From assembly GCA_964542745.1 (NCBI GenBank), contig CAZIVR010000027.1, forward strand, positions 1 through 35,817: a stretch of DNA of 35,817 nt. The letters run 5' to 3'. The notes beneath the pieces were generated by a model, which was given only the letters and a program-made list of their open reading frames with translations, did no database searches and was not told the DNA's origin. Source of the stretch: DATKAB01 sp964542745 (GTDB lineage Bacteria > Eisenbacteria > RBG-16-71-46). Numbering within the stretch: the first letter of the stretch is position 1; every line of letters starts with the position of its first letter. Shown piece by piece: positions 17,694 through 28,024 of this stretch. The translations under genes and the position numbers were made by a program.

Positions 17694-18482
17694 TCACTTC
17701 GCCGGGATCCGGCCCAGGAGGTTGCGCGCCTCGTTCTGGTAGCGGGCGTCGCGCGGGCTGCTGGTGGGGGGCAGCCGGTGCGCGGTTTCGAGCTCGCGGC
17801 GCGCCTCGTCCCAGCGCTTCATCTCGAGGAGGGTCCGGCCCAGCTCGAGGCGATGGTTCACGTACTGCGGCTCCAGCTCGACCGCCTTCTCGAGGTCCCG
17901 CACCGCGTTCTCCATCGAGGCGCCCTTCGGCACCCCGCCGAGCACGGTGTTGGCCGCGGCGCGCTCCACGAAGCTGAGGCTCGCGATCTTGCGGTTCCAC
18001 AGCGCGCGCACGTGGTAGGCGCGCGCGATCCCCGGGTCGAGGGCCAGCGCGCGGTCCACCTCGGACTTGATCTCGCGCGCGAGGGCGAGGCGCGTCTTGG
18101 GCCCCTCCTTCAGGGCCTGCCGGCCGAGGGTGGCGGCCACCCACAGGTGGCCCTGGGCGCTGTCGGGCGCGACGCGGACCGCCTCGCGCGCGTGCTCGAC
18201 CGAGGCCAGCACCAGCTCGCGCTGGGCGTCGCCGCGCGCGTCCTCCCCCATCTCGGACTCGACCCGGGCGAGGCGCCACAGGGTGCCGAAGTCGCCGGGG
18301 GTTGCGGCGAGGGCCGCGGCGTACTCGCGGCGGGCGGCGGCGAGGTCGCCGCGGGCGAGCGCCGCGTCCCCGGCGGCGCGCGTTCCGGACTCTGCGGCGG
18401 CGGGACCGGGCATCGTCCCGAGGGCGAGCGCGACCAGAACGGCCGGCCAGCGCCGGCGCAGGCGAAGCGGAACCTCTTCCAT
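17694..18482 (-). CDS. Exported tetratricopeptide-repeat protein in the beta-oxidation operon
   Basis: A 262-residue TPR protein. A signal peptide (RLRRRWPAVLVALALGTMPGPAAA, about 7-30) directs it across the inner membrane. The mature part has TPR-like helices: AGDAALARGDLAAARREYAAAL (about 37-58), a central block (AREAVRVAPDSAQGHLWVAATLG, VDRALALDPGIARAYHVRALW) and a C-terminal unit (LEKAVELEPQYVNHRLELGRTL). The spacing resembles the eukaryotic RMD1/FAM82 type family, also found in bacteria. It is the first gene of the thiolase-fadJ operon, with only seven nt to the thiolase. A periplasmic TPR protein beside cytoplasmic beta-oxidation enzymes could have a role in cell-envelope lipid handling, but this is guesswork. 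Confidence 0.83.
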   Translation of the reverse strand: MEEVPLRLRRRWPAVLVALALGTMPGPAAAESGTRAAGDAALARGDLAAARREYAAALAATPGDFGTLWRLARVESEMGEDARGDAQRELVLASVEHAREAVRVAPDSAQGHLWVAATLGRQALKEGPKTRLALAREIKSEVDRALALDPGIARAYHVRALWNRKIASLSFVERAAANTVLGGVPKGASMENAVRDLEKAVELEPQYVNHRLELGRTLLEMKRWDEARRELETAHRLPPTSSPRDARYQNEARNLLGRIPAK

Positions 18483-18528
18483 AAGGGTTCTTGCCCCCGG
18501 CTCCCACCCCGTGCGGGAGTGCCGCGCG

Positions 18529-18558
18529 ACTGTGTCGCAGCGGTCGCCGGCTTGTCAA
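18529..18558 (-). promoter_or_regulatory. Promoter of the TPR-thiolase-fadJ operon
   Basis: On the minus strand a perfect TTGACA (18558-18553) is followed after 18 nt by CACAGT (18534-18529, three of six). Transcription would start near 18522, about 40 nt before the ATG at 18482. The location between two same-strand genes (gap 146 nt) fits an independent operon promoter. Confidence 0.6.
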
Positions 18559-18628
18559 AGCTCGGGCGGCGACACCGCTTCGGCGGGAGGCTCACCCGCG
18601 CGCGGGGACCCGCCGTCCGGTGGACGCC

Positions 18629-20551
18629 TCAGGGCCGCGCGGGCAGGTCCCGGACCCGCGCGCGCACCGCCTCCCCGAACGCGGCGAGCGAGGCGTCGCC
18701 CGGCAGATCGCGCGCGGCCCGCTCGAGGACCGCGAGCGCCTCGAGCGCCGCGGCGCGCGCCTCGCCCGCGCGCCCCTCGCGTTCCGCGGCCTCCGAGCGC
18801 GCGAGCGCCCGCCGCGCCCGCGACAGGGCGAGGTTGGCGCGCACGGTGCGGTCGCCGGGGTCGGCCCGCAGCACCTCGGCCCACAGCCGCTCGGCGTCCT
18901 CGAGGTCGCCGAGCTGGGCTCGGGCGCTGGCCAGGTTGCCGAGCGCGGCGAGGTTCCCCGGCGCGAGGGCGAGCGCCTCGCGGAAGGCCCGCTCCGCCTC
19001 GCGCCACTCGCCGCGGTCGAAGCGCAGGTTGCCCTCGTTCACCCTCAGGCTGGCGCGGGTGGCCGCGTCCATCGGCAGGGAGTCCGCGCGCTCGAGCCAC
19101 CGCAGCGCCTCATCGTGGCGGCCGAGCCGCCGCAGGGCCCAGAGCGTGTTGATGGCGTCGAGCGCCGCGTCGCTGTCGGCGCGCTCGCCGCGCCGCAGCG
19201 CACGCGCGCGCTCCAGCGCCGCCAGCGCCTCGGCCGGGCGGTCGGCGTCGAGGAGCGCGCGGCCCAGCATCGCCCACGGCCGCGGCTTGGCCGGCGCGAG
19301 CGCCGCGTTCGAGCGCCAGAAGGCCACCGGGTCGCTCCACTCGCGGTTGCGGCGCCACGTCGCGGCGCCGAGCGCGACCAGCGCCGCGAGCGTCACGGGC
19401 GCGGCGACCCGCGCCGCCGGGCGCAGGCGCGGGAGCTCGACCGCGGCGAGCCAGGCCGCCGCGAGCGCGAGCCCGGCGCCGGGCAGGTAGGCGCGGTGCT
19501 CGAAGGCAAGGTCGCGGATCGGGATGGGCCCCGACTCGACCAGGTGGGCGAGGTAGGCGAAGGGCACGGCGAAGGCGAGCCACGGCCTGCGCCGGCCGGC
19601 GAGGAGCGCGGCGCCGAGGATCGCCGCGTGGAAGGCCGCGGCCAGCGCCACGGCCGGATCGAGGAATCCCTCGCGAAGCGGCAGGTCGTAGTCGAGCCGG
19701 AGCCCGGCGGGCAGCACGAACAGGCGCAGGTAGTGGAGCACCACCACCGCCTGCGTGGCGAGGTAGCGGCCGCGCGGGATGTCGGGCGTCTCGCGCGACA
19801 GCGCGTCGAGCGCGCCGAGGCCCGCGCCCCGCCCGAGCGCCACCGAGGCAGCGAACACCGCCAGCGCGAGCACGGCCGCGGCCGCGCTCCACGCGAGCCG
19901 GCGCCTCCCCGGGGCGAAGATCGCGGCCTCCACGAGCAGCATCGCGAGCGGCAGGGTCGCCGCGCTCTCCTTGGTGTGGAAGGCGAGCAGCGTCGCCGCC
20001 GCGCCGGCGGCGCCCCAGCCCGCGCGCGCCGGCGTTCCGGCGGCGAGCCGGGCCCGCACGTAGGCGAGGAGCGCCGCCAGGTAGAAGAGCGCCGCCAGCG
20101 AGGCGAGCCGCTGCACGATGTAGGTGACCGCCTGCGTGTGGAGCGGGTGCAGCACGAACACCAGCGCGGCGAGCACCGGCACCGCGGCGCCCGCGCCCTC
20201 GGGGAGCGAGGCGCGCACCCGCGGGGCGCGCAGCAGGGCCCGCGCCAGCGCGAACAGCGCGAGCCCGGCGAGGACGTGGATCGCGAGGTTCACGGCGTGG
20301 TAGCCCACGACGTCGAAGCCCCCGAGCCGGTAGTTGAGCCGGAAGGTCAGGTAGGTGACGACGCGGTTGGGCTCGAAGCGCCACAGCGGCTCGACGCCGC
20401 GCCACCGGTAGAGCAGGTCGTTGTCGCGGATCGAGGAAAAGTCGTCGAAGACGAACGGCACCGCGAAGGAGGGGAGGTAGGCGGCGGCCCCGGCGAGGGC
20501 GACCAGCGTGGCGTGGACCCAGGGCGATCGAGACCACCGCGGAGCGCGCAT
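18629..20551 (-). CDS. TMTC-like integral membrane glycosyltransferase with C-terminal TPRs
   Basis: A 640-residue protein resembling bacterial relatives of TMTC O-mannosyltransferases (GT-C fold). The N-terminal 400 residues are multi-pass membrane with the features of that family: an acidic pair after the first helix (FVFDDFSSIRDND, Asp36-Asp37), HPLHTQAVTYIVQR (135-148), HTKESA and the FEHRAYLPGAG loop (350-360). TPR-like helices fill about 424-640 (AEALAALERARAL, AERAFREALALAPGNLAALG). It presumably transfers a sugar from a lipid carrier to exported proteins; acceptor and sugar are unknown. The ATG at 20551 was chosen because the first transmembrane segment starts soon after it. An open extension upstream to 20647 is Arg/Gly-rich. 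Confidence 0.8.
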   Translation of the reverse strand: MRAPRWSRSPWVHATLVALAGAAAYLPSFAVPFVFDDFSSIRDNDLLYRWRGVEPLWRFEPNRVVTYLTFRLNYRLGGFDVVGYHAVNLAIHVLAGLALFALARALLRAPRVRASLPEGAGAAVPVLAALVFVLHPLHTQAVTYIVQRLASLAALFYLAALLAYVRARLAAGTPARAGWGAAGAAATLLAFHTKESAATLPLAMLLVEAAIFAPGRRRLAWSAAAAVLALAVFAASVALGRGAGLGALDALSRETPDIPRGRYLATQAVVVLHYLRLFVLPAGLRLDYDLPLREGFLDPAVALAAAFHAAILGAALLAGRRRPWLAFAVPFAYLAHLVESGPIPIRDLAFEHRAYLPGAGLALAAAWLAAVELPRLRPAARVAAPVTLAALVALGAATWRRNREWSDPVAFWRSNAALAPAKPRPWAMLGRALLDADRPAEALAALERARALRRGERADSDAALDAINTLWALRRLGRHDEALRWLERADSLPMDAATRASLRVNEGNLRFDRGEWREAERAFREALALAPGNLAALGNLASARAQLGDLEDAERLWAEVLRADPGDRTVRANLALSRARRALARSEAAEREGRAGEARAAALEALAVLERAARDLPGDASLAAFGEAVRARVRDLPARP

Positions 20552-20557
20552 CGCGGG

Positions 20558-20587
20558 AGTATCCGAGCGTCCCCCGACGCGCCGCAA
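20558..20587 (-). promoter_or_regulatory. Weak promoter candidate at the start of the TMTC-like gene
   Basis: On the minus strand TTGCGG (20587-20582) and GATACT (20563-20558) are 18 nt apart. The -10 box ends six nt before the ATG at 20551, so a transcript from it would start at or next to the start codon (leaderless). No Shine-Dalgarno is visible, which fits. Confidence 0.35.
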
Positions 20588-20808
20588 CCCGCCGGCCCTC
20601 GGGTGCGCACCCGACCCCGGCGCGCCGCGACCCGCCCGCTCCCGCACGAGCGCCCGCCCCCGGCGCGCCGCCCCGATCCCGCGTCGCGCCGCGCTCGCGG
20701 CCGGGGCGCGTCACGCCGCGGGAACCGGGCGCGCGGGGATTGCGCTTGTCGCGCGCGGCCCCCGATGCTACCCCTCTCGGGTCCCGAGACGCCGAGGAGG
20801 GAACCCGC

Positions 20809-22608
<1,800 letters not shown>

Positions 22609-22656
22609 ACCCCGAACGATCGAACCGGGAACACAGGCGCAAGGAGAAATCCGCCC

Positions 22657-23943
22657 ATGAGAGTGGAACGAGTGGCGCTCACGGCCATGCTCGCGGCATG
22701 GCTGCCGGGCGTGGCATTCGGTGCCGGGTTCAACGTCTACGAGCAGGGCGCCCGCGCGCTGGGAATGGCCGGCGCGGCGGCCGCGGCGGTCAACGACGCC
22801 TCGGCGCTCTACTACAACCCGGCGGCGCTGTCCCGGCTCAAGGGCGTCCAGTTCTACGCGGGGGCCACGGCGCTCCAGCCCTTCACGAGCTTCACGGGAT
22901 CGAACCCGTTCCCGGGCTTCGGCCGCGAGGAGGCGCTCAAGGAGGAAGTGCACACGCCCTTCCACGGCTACCTCTCCTGGGGCAACGGCACGTGGGGCGT
23001 GGGGGTCGGGGCCAACACCCCGTTCGGCATCGGGGTCGAGTGGGAGAACCCGGACCGGTTCTCGGGGCGCTACATCGTCACCCGGGCGGACCTCAAGGCC
23101 CTGAACGGCATGGCCAACCTGGCGTGGGCGCCGATGCCGGCGCTCCGGCTCTCGGGAGGCGCCAACCTGGTGCTCGCCGAGGTGCTGCTCGAAAACCGCG
23201 CCCAGCAGCCGATCCCGGGCGGAGGCGGGGGCGTGATGGACGTGGCCTCGGTGCTGCTCGAGGGTGATCGCAGCAGCGCCGTCGGGTTCAACGGCGCGGT
23301 GCTGTGGGAGCCGGACGAGCGCTGGGCGCTGGGCGCGCGCTACACCAGCGAGGTCGAGGTGGACTTCGACGGCACGGCCACCTTCACGCAGATCCGGACC
23401 GGCAACGCGAGCGTGGACGCGAACGTCGCGGCCCAGCTGCCCCCGAACCAGGCCGTGAGCACGCGCATCGTGCTGCCCGCCGTGGTGTCGGCCGGCGTCG
23501 CGTGGCACCCCTCGCCCGAGTGGACCTTCGCCGGCGACTACAACTACACGCAGTGGGAGGCCTTCGACGCCATCCCGCTCCGCTTCGCCACCACGCCCTC
23601 GGCCAACCGCACCATCGTGGAGGACTACGAGAACTCCTCGCAGGTCCGGTTCGGGTTCGAGAACCGCCAGAAGGCCTTCGCGTGGCGCATGGGCTACTAC
23701 TTCGACTGGCAGGCCGCCCCGATCGAATCGGTGAGCCCGCTCCTGCCCGACTCGCACCGGCAGGGCATTTCGGGGGGCCTGAGCTTCCAGCTGCTCGAAA
23801 AGCCGGGCCTGTTCGTGGACCTCTACGAGCTCGGCATCTTCGTGCACAACCGGAACACCGAGGGCCAGAATCGCGACGGCTTCAACGGTGAGTACAAGTC
23901 GTTCCTCAACGCCGCGGGCCTCAGCCTCGGCCTGCGCTGGTAG
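22657..23943 (+). CDS. FadL-family outer membrane transport protein
   Basis: Outer membrane beta-barrel of the FadL/TodX/OmpP1 family, importing long-chain fatty acids or other hydrophobic compounds. The 428-residue protein has a signal peptide (1-22, ending GVAFG) and the family N-terminal hatch sequence GFNVYEQGARALGMAGAAAAAVNDASALYYNPAAL. The middle is rich in alternating aromatic strands, and the protein ends with an outer-membrane C-terminal strand LSLGLRW. The ATG at 22657 is preceded by AAGGAG at ten nt. It sits 48 nt after the acyl-CoA synthetase and 12 nt before the SGNH gene. The pairing with an acyl-CoA ligase makes fatty acids the likely cargo. Confidence 0.92.
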   Translation: MRVERVALTAMLAAWLPGVAFGAGFNVYEQGARALGMAGAAAAAVNDASALYYNPAALSRLKGVQFYAGATALQPFTSFTGSNPFPGFGREEALKEEVHTPFHGYLSWGNGTWGVGVGANTPFGIGVEWENPDRFSGRYIVTRADLKALNGMANLAWAPMPALRLSGGANLVLAEVLLENRAQQPIPGGGGGVMDVASVLLEGDRSSAVGFNGAVLWEPDERWALGARYTSEVEVDFDGTATFTQIRTGNASVDANVAAQLPPNQAVSTRIVLPAVVSAGVAWHPSPEWTFAGDYNYTQWEAFDAIPLRFATTPSANRTIVEDYENSSQVRFGFENRQKAFAWRMGYYFDWQAAPIESVSPLLPDSHRQGISGGLSFQLLEKPGLFVDLYELGIFVHNRNTEGQNRDGFNGEYKSFLNAAGLSLGLRW

Positions 23944-23955
23944 GAGGTGAGTCGA

Positions 23956-25356
23956 ATGACCGCAATCCCGATGCTTCGGCGGGCGGCCGTTCCGCTCGCG
24001 CTCCTCGCCGCCCTGCTGGCCCCCGGCTGCGCGAAGATCCGTCCGCTCGCGCCCAGGGTGTCGGATCCCGGCAGCGCCAACTTCGCCAACTACGTCGCGA
24101 TGGGGACGAACCTGACCGCGGGCTTCCAGTCGGGCGGCCTCTCCCAGCGCCACCAGCCGCTCTCCTACGCGAGCCTGTTCGCGAAGCAGGCGGCCTCGCC
24201 CCGCTTCACCTACCCGACCGTGAATCTCGGCGGCTGGCCGCCGCTCCTCAAGGTGGCGAGCTTCGGGCCGCCGCTGGTGCTCGACTCGGTCGGCGGCCGC
24301 GGGGCGTTCATCAACCCGCTGGTCTCGCCTCCCGCGCTGCTCGACTCGGCCTACCACAACATGTCGGTCCCGGGCGCGCTGCTCGCCGACGTGATGGACT
24401 CGACGCTCAACTACAACATCAATCTCGGGCGTGACGTCTCGTTCTTCTACAACATCGTCCGCCAGCAGGCGCGCCCGCTCCCGCTCAGCGTGCTGCAGCT
24501 CGTCACCCTCAAGAAGCCGACGTTCGTTTCGTTCGAGTACGGCCTCAACGAGATCCTCGGCCCGGCGGCCCGCGGCAGCGGCACGCCCGCCGTCCCCGCC
24601 GCGAACTGGTCGTTCCTGCTGAACTCGACGCTCGCGTCGCTCGACAGCCGCATCCCGAACGCCAAGAAGCTGATCGTGAACGTCCCCGACGTCACGCTGT
24701 TCCCGTACTTCCGCACGCTGCCGCCGGTGGAACTGACCGCCGCGGGCACGCCGGTGACGGTGGCCGGCGTGCCGAGCTTCCTGCTCGGCACCTCGGGCCC
24801 GCTCCAGCCCGGGGACCTCGTCACCCTGCGCGCCGCGGATTCGCTGGCGCTCGGCGTGGGCTACCGGCTGGGCGACGTCTCGTACCTTTCGGGGGCTCCG
24901 GTGGCCGGCACCGGCCGCCCGCTGCCCGACTCCTACGTGCTGACCGTGGCCGAGCAGGCCTCGATCCGCGCCGCGATCGACGGCTACAACGCGGCGATCG
25001 CCGCCCAGGCCACCGCGCGCGGCTACGCGCTGCTCGACCTGCACCGGCTGATGGGCGACGTGCACAACCGCGGCTTCCACTTCGCGGGCGTGAATTACAC
25101 GACGCGCTACCTGTCCGGCGGCCTGTTCAGCGTGGACGGCATCCACCCGACCGACCTGTTCCACGGGCTGATCTGCAACGAGATGGCGGTGGCGGTGCGC
25201 ACCCGGTTCGGCGCCCGCATCGCCACGCTCGACCTCGCCGCGCTGCGCACGCCCTCGTCGTCGGCCCTCGGGACCGCGCGGGGCGGCGACGCGGGGCTTC
25301 CGGTCGCCGCTTCGATCCCGCTCTGGCGGCTGGGGATCCCGACCGAGTCACCCTAG
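23956..25356 (+). CDS. SGNH/GDSL-fold lipoprotein with Ser replaced by Asn
   Basis: A 466-residue exported protein with the order of SGNH esterase blocks, but with the nucleophile missing. A signal sequence ends in LLAPGC, a plausible but not perfect lipobox with lipid on Cys25. Block I reads YVAMGTNLTAGFQSGGL (Asn52 where GDSL enzymes have Ser), block II NMSVPGA (Gly140), block III EYGLNEIL (Asn198) and block V VDGIHPTDLFHG (Asp394, His397). The ATG at 23956 follows a strong GGAGGTG which overlaps the fadL stop. FadL-linked SGNH lipases are a known arrangement in Bacteroidetes-like bacteria. Without Ser it may bind rather than cleave lipid esters, or use another residue. Confidence 0.85.
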   Translation: MTAIPMLRRAAVPLALLAALLAPGCAKIRPLAPRVSDPGSANFANYVAMGTNLTAGFQSGGLSQRHQPLSYASLFAKQAASPRFTYPTVNLGGWPPLLKVASFGPPLVLDSVGGRGAFINPLVSPPALLDSAYHNMSVPGALLADVMDSTLNYNINLGRDVSFFYNIVRQQARPLPLSVLQLVTLKKPTFVSFEYGLNEILGPAARGSGTPAVPAANWSFLLNSTLASLDSRIPNAKKLIVNVPDVTLFPYFRTLPPVELTAAGTPVTVAGVPSFLLGTSGPLQPGDLVTLRAADSLALGVGYRLGDVSYLSGAPVAGTGRPLPDSYVLTVAEQASIRAAIDGYNAAIAAQATARGYALLDLHRLMGDVHNRGFHFAGVNYTTRYLSGGLFSVDGIHPTDLFHGLICNEMAVAVRTRFGARIATLDLAALRTPSSSALGTARGGDAGLPVAASIPLWRLGIPTESP

Positions 25357-25384
25357 GCTCCCTCGGGAACGGGATCCGAAGCGC

Positions 25385-25420
25385 GAAGGCCGCGGCCCCC
25401 CGGGAGCCGCGGCCTTCTTC
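25385..25420. terminator. Bidirectional terminator after the fadD-fadL-SGNH operon
   Basis: GAAGGCCGCGGC and GCCGCGGCCTTC form a perfect 12-bp stem with a nine-nt loop, followed on the plus strand by TTC. It lies 28 nt after the SGNH stop and 20 nt beyond the stop of the convergent gene at 25441, so it probably serves both. Confidence 0.75.
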
Positions 25421-25440
25421 GCGTCCGGTGAGCGCCCGGG

Positions 25441-26313
25441 TCAGCGCGTGGGAGGAAACGCCACCCAGCGACCGAACCACGCGGCCAGCGTGTCCACCTG
25501 CGCGGGTCCCGGGGGCGGCGCGGGCGAGGCGATCCCCGGGCGCAGCCACCGGTCGGTGCGCCCGCGGTTGCGGCGCAGCGCCTGCTGGGCGAGATCGGCG
25601 GGCTTCCCGGCGCCCGGGCCGACGAGGATCGCGTAGACCGGGATGTTGAGCCGCGAGGCCGCCGAGAAGGGTTCGTCGGCGAAGTTCGTGAAGCGCGCCT
25701 GCGCCCGGACCGCCTCCGGAATCACGGCGGTGCCGTTGCGCCGCATCTCGAAGTCCACGGTGGGAATGAGATCCTCCGCCGCGACCGCGTCGCAGAGACC
25801 CGCCTCGCGCGCCGCCGCCGCCACCGCGAGCGAGGCGCCGAGCCCCTGCCCCCACGCGAAGACGTGACCGCTGCCCCCGTCCCGCGCGCGCGCGGCGCGC
25901 AGCGCCCCGACCATGTCGTTCACCCAGCGGGCCGGCAGCACGGCGTAGCGGAGCGAGTCCCGCTCGCGGTCGGCGGGCTGGGAGTCGCGGAGCGCGAACG
26001 TGAGGACGTGGAACCCGCGGCGCTGGAACGCCTCGGCCACCGGCCGCAGTTCGGGATCGCTCCCGCGCCGCCTCGGCCCGATCACCAGCGCCGGGCTCCC
26101 GGGGGCCCCGGGGAGCCACTCGCCCGAGAGCCACGCGCTGTCGGCGGCGGCGAATCGCGCCGGAACCGGGGCCGCCGGGCGCGAGGCCGCGGGCGGCGTC
26201 GCGGCCCCGGCCGCGAGCACCGGGCTGAGCAGCGCGCCCGCGATCGCGAGCCGGGCCGTGCCGGGCGCCCGGCCGCGGGCCCCCCGGCGCGCGGCCCCGA
26301 GCCGCGCCGTCAC
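25441..26313 (-). CDS. Exported alpha/beta-hydrolase-like protein lacking the nucleophile serine
   Basis: A 290-residue protein with an N-terminal Arg-rich, then hydrophobic segment (about 20-38) that looks like a signal peptide or anchor. The body resembles an alpha/beta hydrolase: a strand and loop at PALVIGPRRRGSDPELRPVAEAFQRRGFHVLTFALRDS (split here about 74-111), then HVFAWGQGLGASLAVA, which occupies the nucleophile elbow. There GXSXG is GQGLG, with Gly157 in the serine position, so classical esterase activity is unlikely. The GTG start overlaps the stop of the DUF885 peptidase (GTGA), indicating translational coupling. I could not identify a family beyond the fold. Confidence 0.7.
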   Translation of the reverse strand: MTARLGAARRGARGRAPGTARLAIAGALLSPVLAAGAATPPAASRPAAPVPARFAAADSAWLSGEWLPGAPGSPALVIGPRRRGSDPELRPVAEAFQRRGFHVLTFALRDSQPADRERDSLRYAVLPARWVNDMVGALRAARARDGGSGHVFAWGQGLGASLAVAAAAREAGLCDAVAAEDLIPTVDFEMRRNGTAVIPEAVRAQARFTNFADEPFSAASRLNIPVYAILVGPGAGKPADLAQQALRRNRGRTDRWLRPGIASPAPPPGPAQVDTLAAWFGRWVAFPPTR

Positions 26314-27944
26314 TTCAGCCGTCCGGCGAGCTCCTCACGAATCAGGGCCGGCGGCACCGAACCCGAGGCGAGCAGCGCGGCGTGGAAGTCGTGCAGGTCG
26401 AAGCGGCCGCCGAGGCGCCTGCGGGTTTCGTCGCGCAGCTCGAGGAGCAGGGTCTTGCCGAGCAGGTAGCTCATCGGCTGGGTGGGCGTGAGCGCGTAGC
26501 GGCGCGCCTCGATCTCGGCGCCCGCGCGATCGAGGCGCGCGTTCTCGACCAGGTATTCCACCGCCTGCGGCACGCTCAGGACGCCGGTCTGGAGCCCGAC
26601 GTCCACCACCACGCGGCAGGCGCGCCACAGCAGGTCCCGGAGCTGGTAGAGGCGGCTCGAAGGATCCGAGGCGAAGCCCTGCTCGTGCATCAGGTCCTCG
26701 CAATAGAGCGCCCAGCCCTCGATCAGCAGGTCGCTGTCGGCGAGACGCCGCAGCCGCGACCCGTTGCGGTTCGCGGTGGACACCTGCAGGTGGTGCCCGG
26801 GGTAGCCCTCGTGCACCGTCCCGAGCGTGACGGCGGCGTTGCAGTGGGCGCCGAGCGACTCGCCGTCGCGGGCGCGGCCGAGGTCCACCGGCGTCACGTA
26901 GAACCAGCCCGTCTGCACGTCGTCGAAGGCCCCGGGCGGCAGGTAGCCCACGTACGGGGTCGAGGGACGCTCGAAGACCGGCGTGTCCATGACCTCGAGC
27001 GGCGAGTCGGGAATCGGCATCAGCCGCTTCCCGGCGATGAAGGCGATCGCGCGCTCGACCTCGGACCGGTAGGCCTCGCGCACCCGGATCGGCTCCGGGT
27101 GACGCGTCTCCGCCTCGGCGATCAGCTCCTGCCAGCTGCGCCGGGGGTCGAGCGATCGCGCCTCGAGTTCCAGCTCCTCGCGCGTGCGCGCGACCGCCTC
27201 GCGCCCGAAGGCGTCGAGATCGGCGGCCCGCAGGCCCACCAGGTGCTGGTGCTCGAGCCGCCAGTCGAACCAGCGCGTCCCGATGGCGAAGGGCGAGGTC
27301 GCGCGCGGCCGCACGTCGCGCTCGAGGGCGTGCGCGTGCTCGAGGAATCCCACGCGCGCGCGGCTCCCGGCGTGCTCGATGCGCTCGGCCTCTCCGGGGA
27401 AGCGCCGCACCAGGTCGCGCACCACCTCGTCCACGTAGAGCGGCCCGCTCGCCGCGATCTCGAGCGCGACCTCGAGCGCGAGCGCGGAAGGCTGCCCGAG
27501 GCTCGCGCGCGAGCCCTCGAGGTAGTCCGGAAGGCCCATGAGGCGGGCGAGCAGCGGCTCCTTGCGCTCCTCGATCGGCGCGAAGGGCCGCGCCGCCAGC
27601 AGGAAGATTCCGTAGAGGGCGGTCTCGAGCGCGCGGACCGGGTTGCGCGCGAGCACCTTGAGCTCCTCGATCTCGGCGCGCGCCACGGAGAGGCGCGACC
27701 GCAGCAGCGCGAAGTCCACGCGCAGCGAGGTCGGCAGCTCCTCCCACGGCACCGAGGCCACCAGGCGCTGGTCGAAGTCGCGCAGCCAGGCCCCGCGCTC
27801 CCGCAGGCCGTCCGGCGAGTGGTCGGGCATCTGGTGGTCGTAGTCGTGGATCCCGGCGAAGGTGGCGGCGACCGGATCCTGCCGCAGGGAGACCTCGACG
27901 TATTCCTCGCTCAGCGAGGCGAATGTCTTCTCGGTGTCGAGCAT
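26310..27944 (-). CDS. DUF885-family metallopeptidase
   Basis: A 544-residue protein of the DUF885 family, which resembles M3-type carboxypeptidase/thermolysin-like zinc peptidases. The zinc motif is TVHEGYPGHHLQ (His378, Glu379, His384, His385), with a second acidic site EGWALYCEDLMHEQG (Glu409 and Glu415). Other family blocks include YLPPGAFDDVQTGWFYVTP and PTQPMSYLLGKTLLLELRDE near the C-terminus. There is no signal peptide, so this member is probably cytoplasmic. The ATG at 27944 matches the family start, and the stop overlaps the GTG of the downstream hydrolase-like gene. Some members are linked to peptide or cell-wall metabolism, but the substrate here is unknown. Confidence 0.9.
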   Translation of the reverse strand: MLDTEKTFASLSEEYVEVSLRQDPVAATFAGIHDYDHQMPDHSPDGLRERGAWLRDFDQRLVASVPWEELPTSLRVDFALLRSRLSVARAEIEELKVLARNPVRALETALYGIFLLAARPFAPIEERKEPLLARLMGLPDYLEGSRASLGQPSALALEVALEIAASGPLYVDEVVRDLVRRFPGEAERIEHAGSRARVGFLEHAHALERDVRPRATSPFAIGTRWFDWRLEHQHLVGLRAADLDAFGREAVARTREELELEARSLDPRRSWQELIAEAETRHPEPIRVREAYRSEVERAIAFIAGKRLMPIPDSPLEVMDTPVFERPSTPYVGYLPPGAFDDVQTGWFYVTPVDLGRARDGESLGAHCNAAVTLGTVHEGYPGHHLQVSTANRNGSRLRRLADSDLLIEGWALYCEDLMHEQGFASDPSSRLYQLRDLLWRACRVVVDVGLQTGVLSVPQAVEYLVENARLDRAGAEIEARRYALTPTQPMSYLLGKTLLLELRDETRRRLGGRFDLHDFHAALLASGSVPPALIREELAGRLK

Positions 27945-27963
27945 GGCGCTCCGGGAGTGTCAG

Positions 27964-28002
27964 CCGCAGGCCCCCGGCGCGTACGGCGCCGGAGGCCTGC
28001 GG
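27964..28002 (-). terminator. Long terminator-like hairpin after the zinc-ribbon/cold-shock gene
   Basis: CCGCAGGCC pairs with GGCCTGCGG, then one A-C mismatch, then CCGGCGC with GCGCCGG, around a short GTACG-type loop: 16 pairs in all. It lies 22 nt past the stop at 28025 on the minus strand. No T-tract follows, so termination strength is uncertain, but the stem would at least stabilise the message end. Confidence 0.6.
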
Positions 28003-28024
28003 CGAAACGGAATTCGCGGACGGT

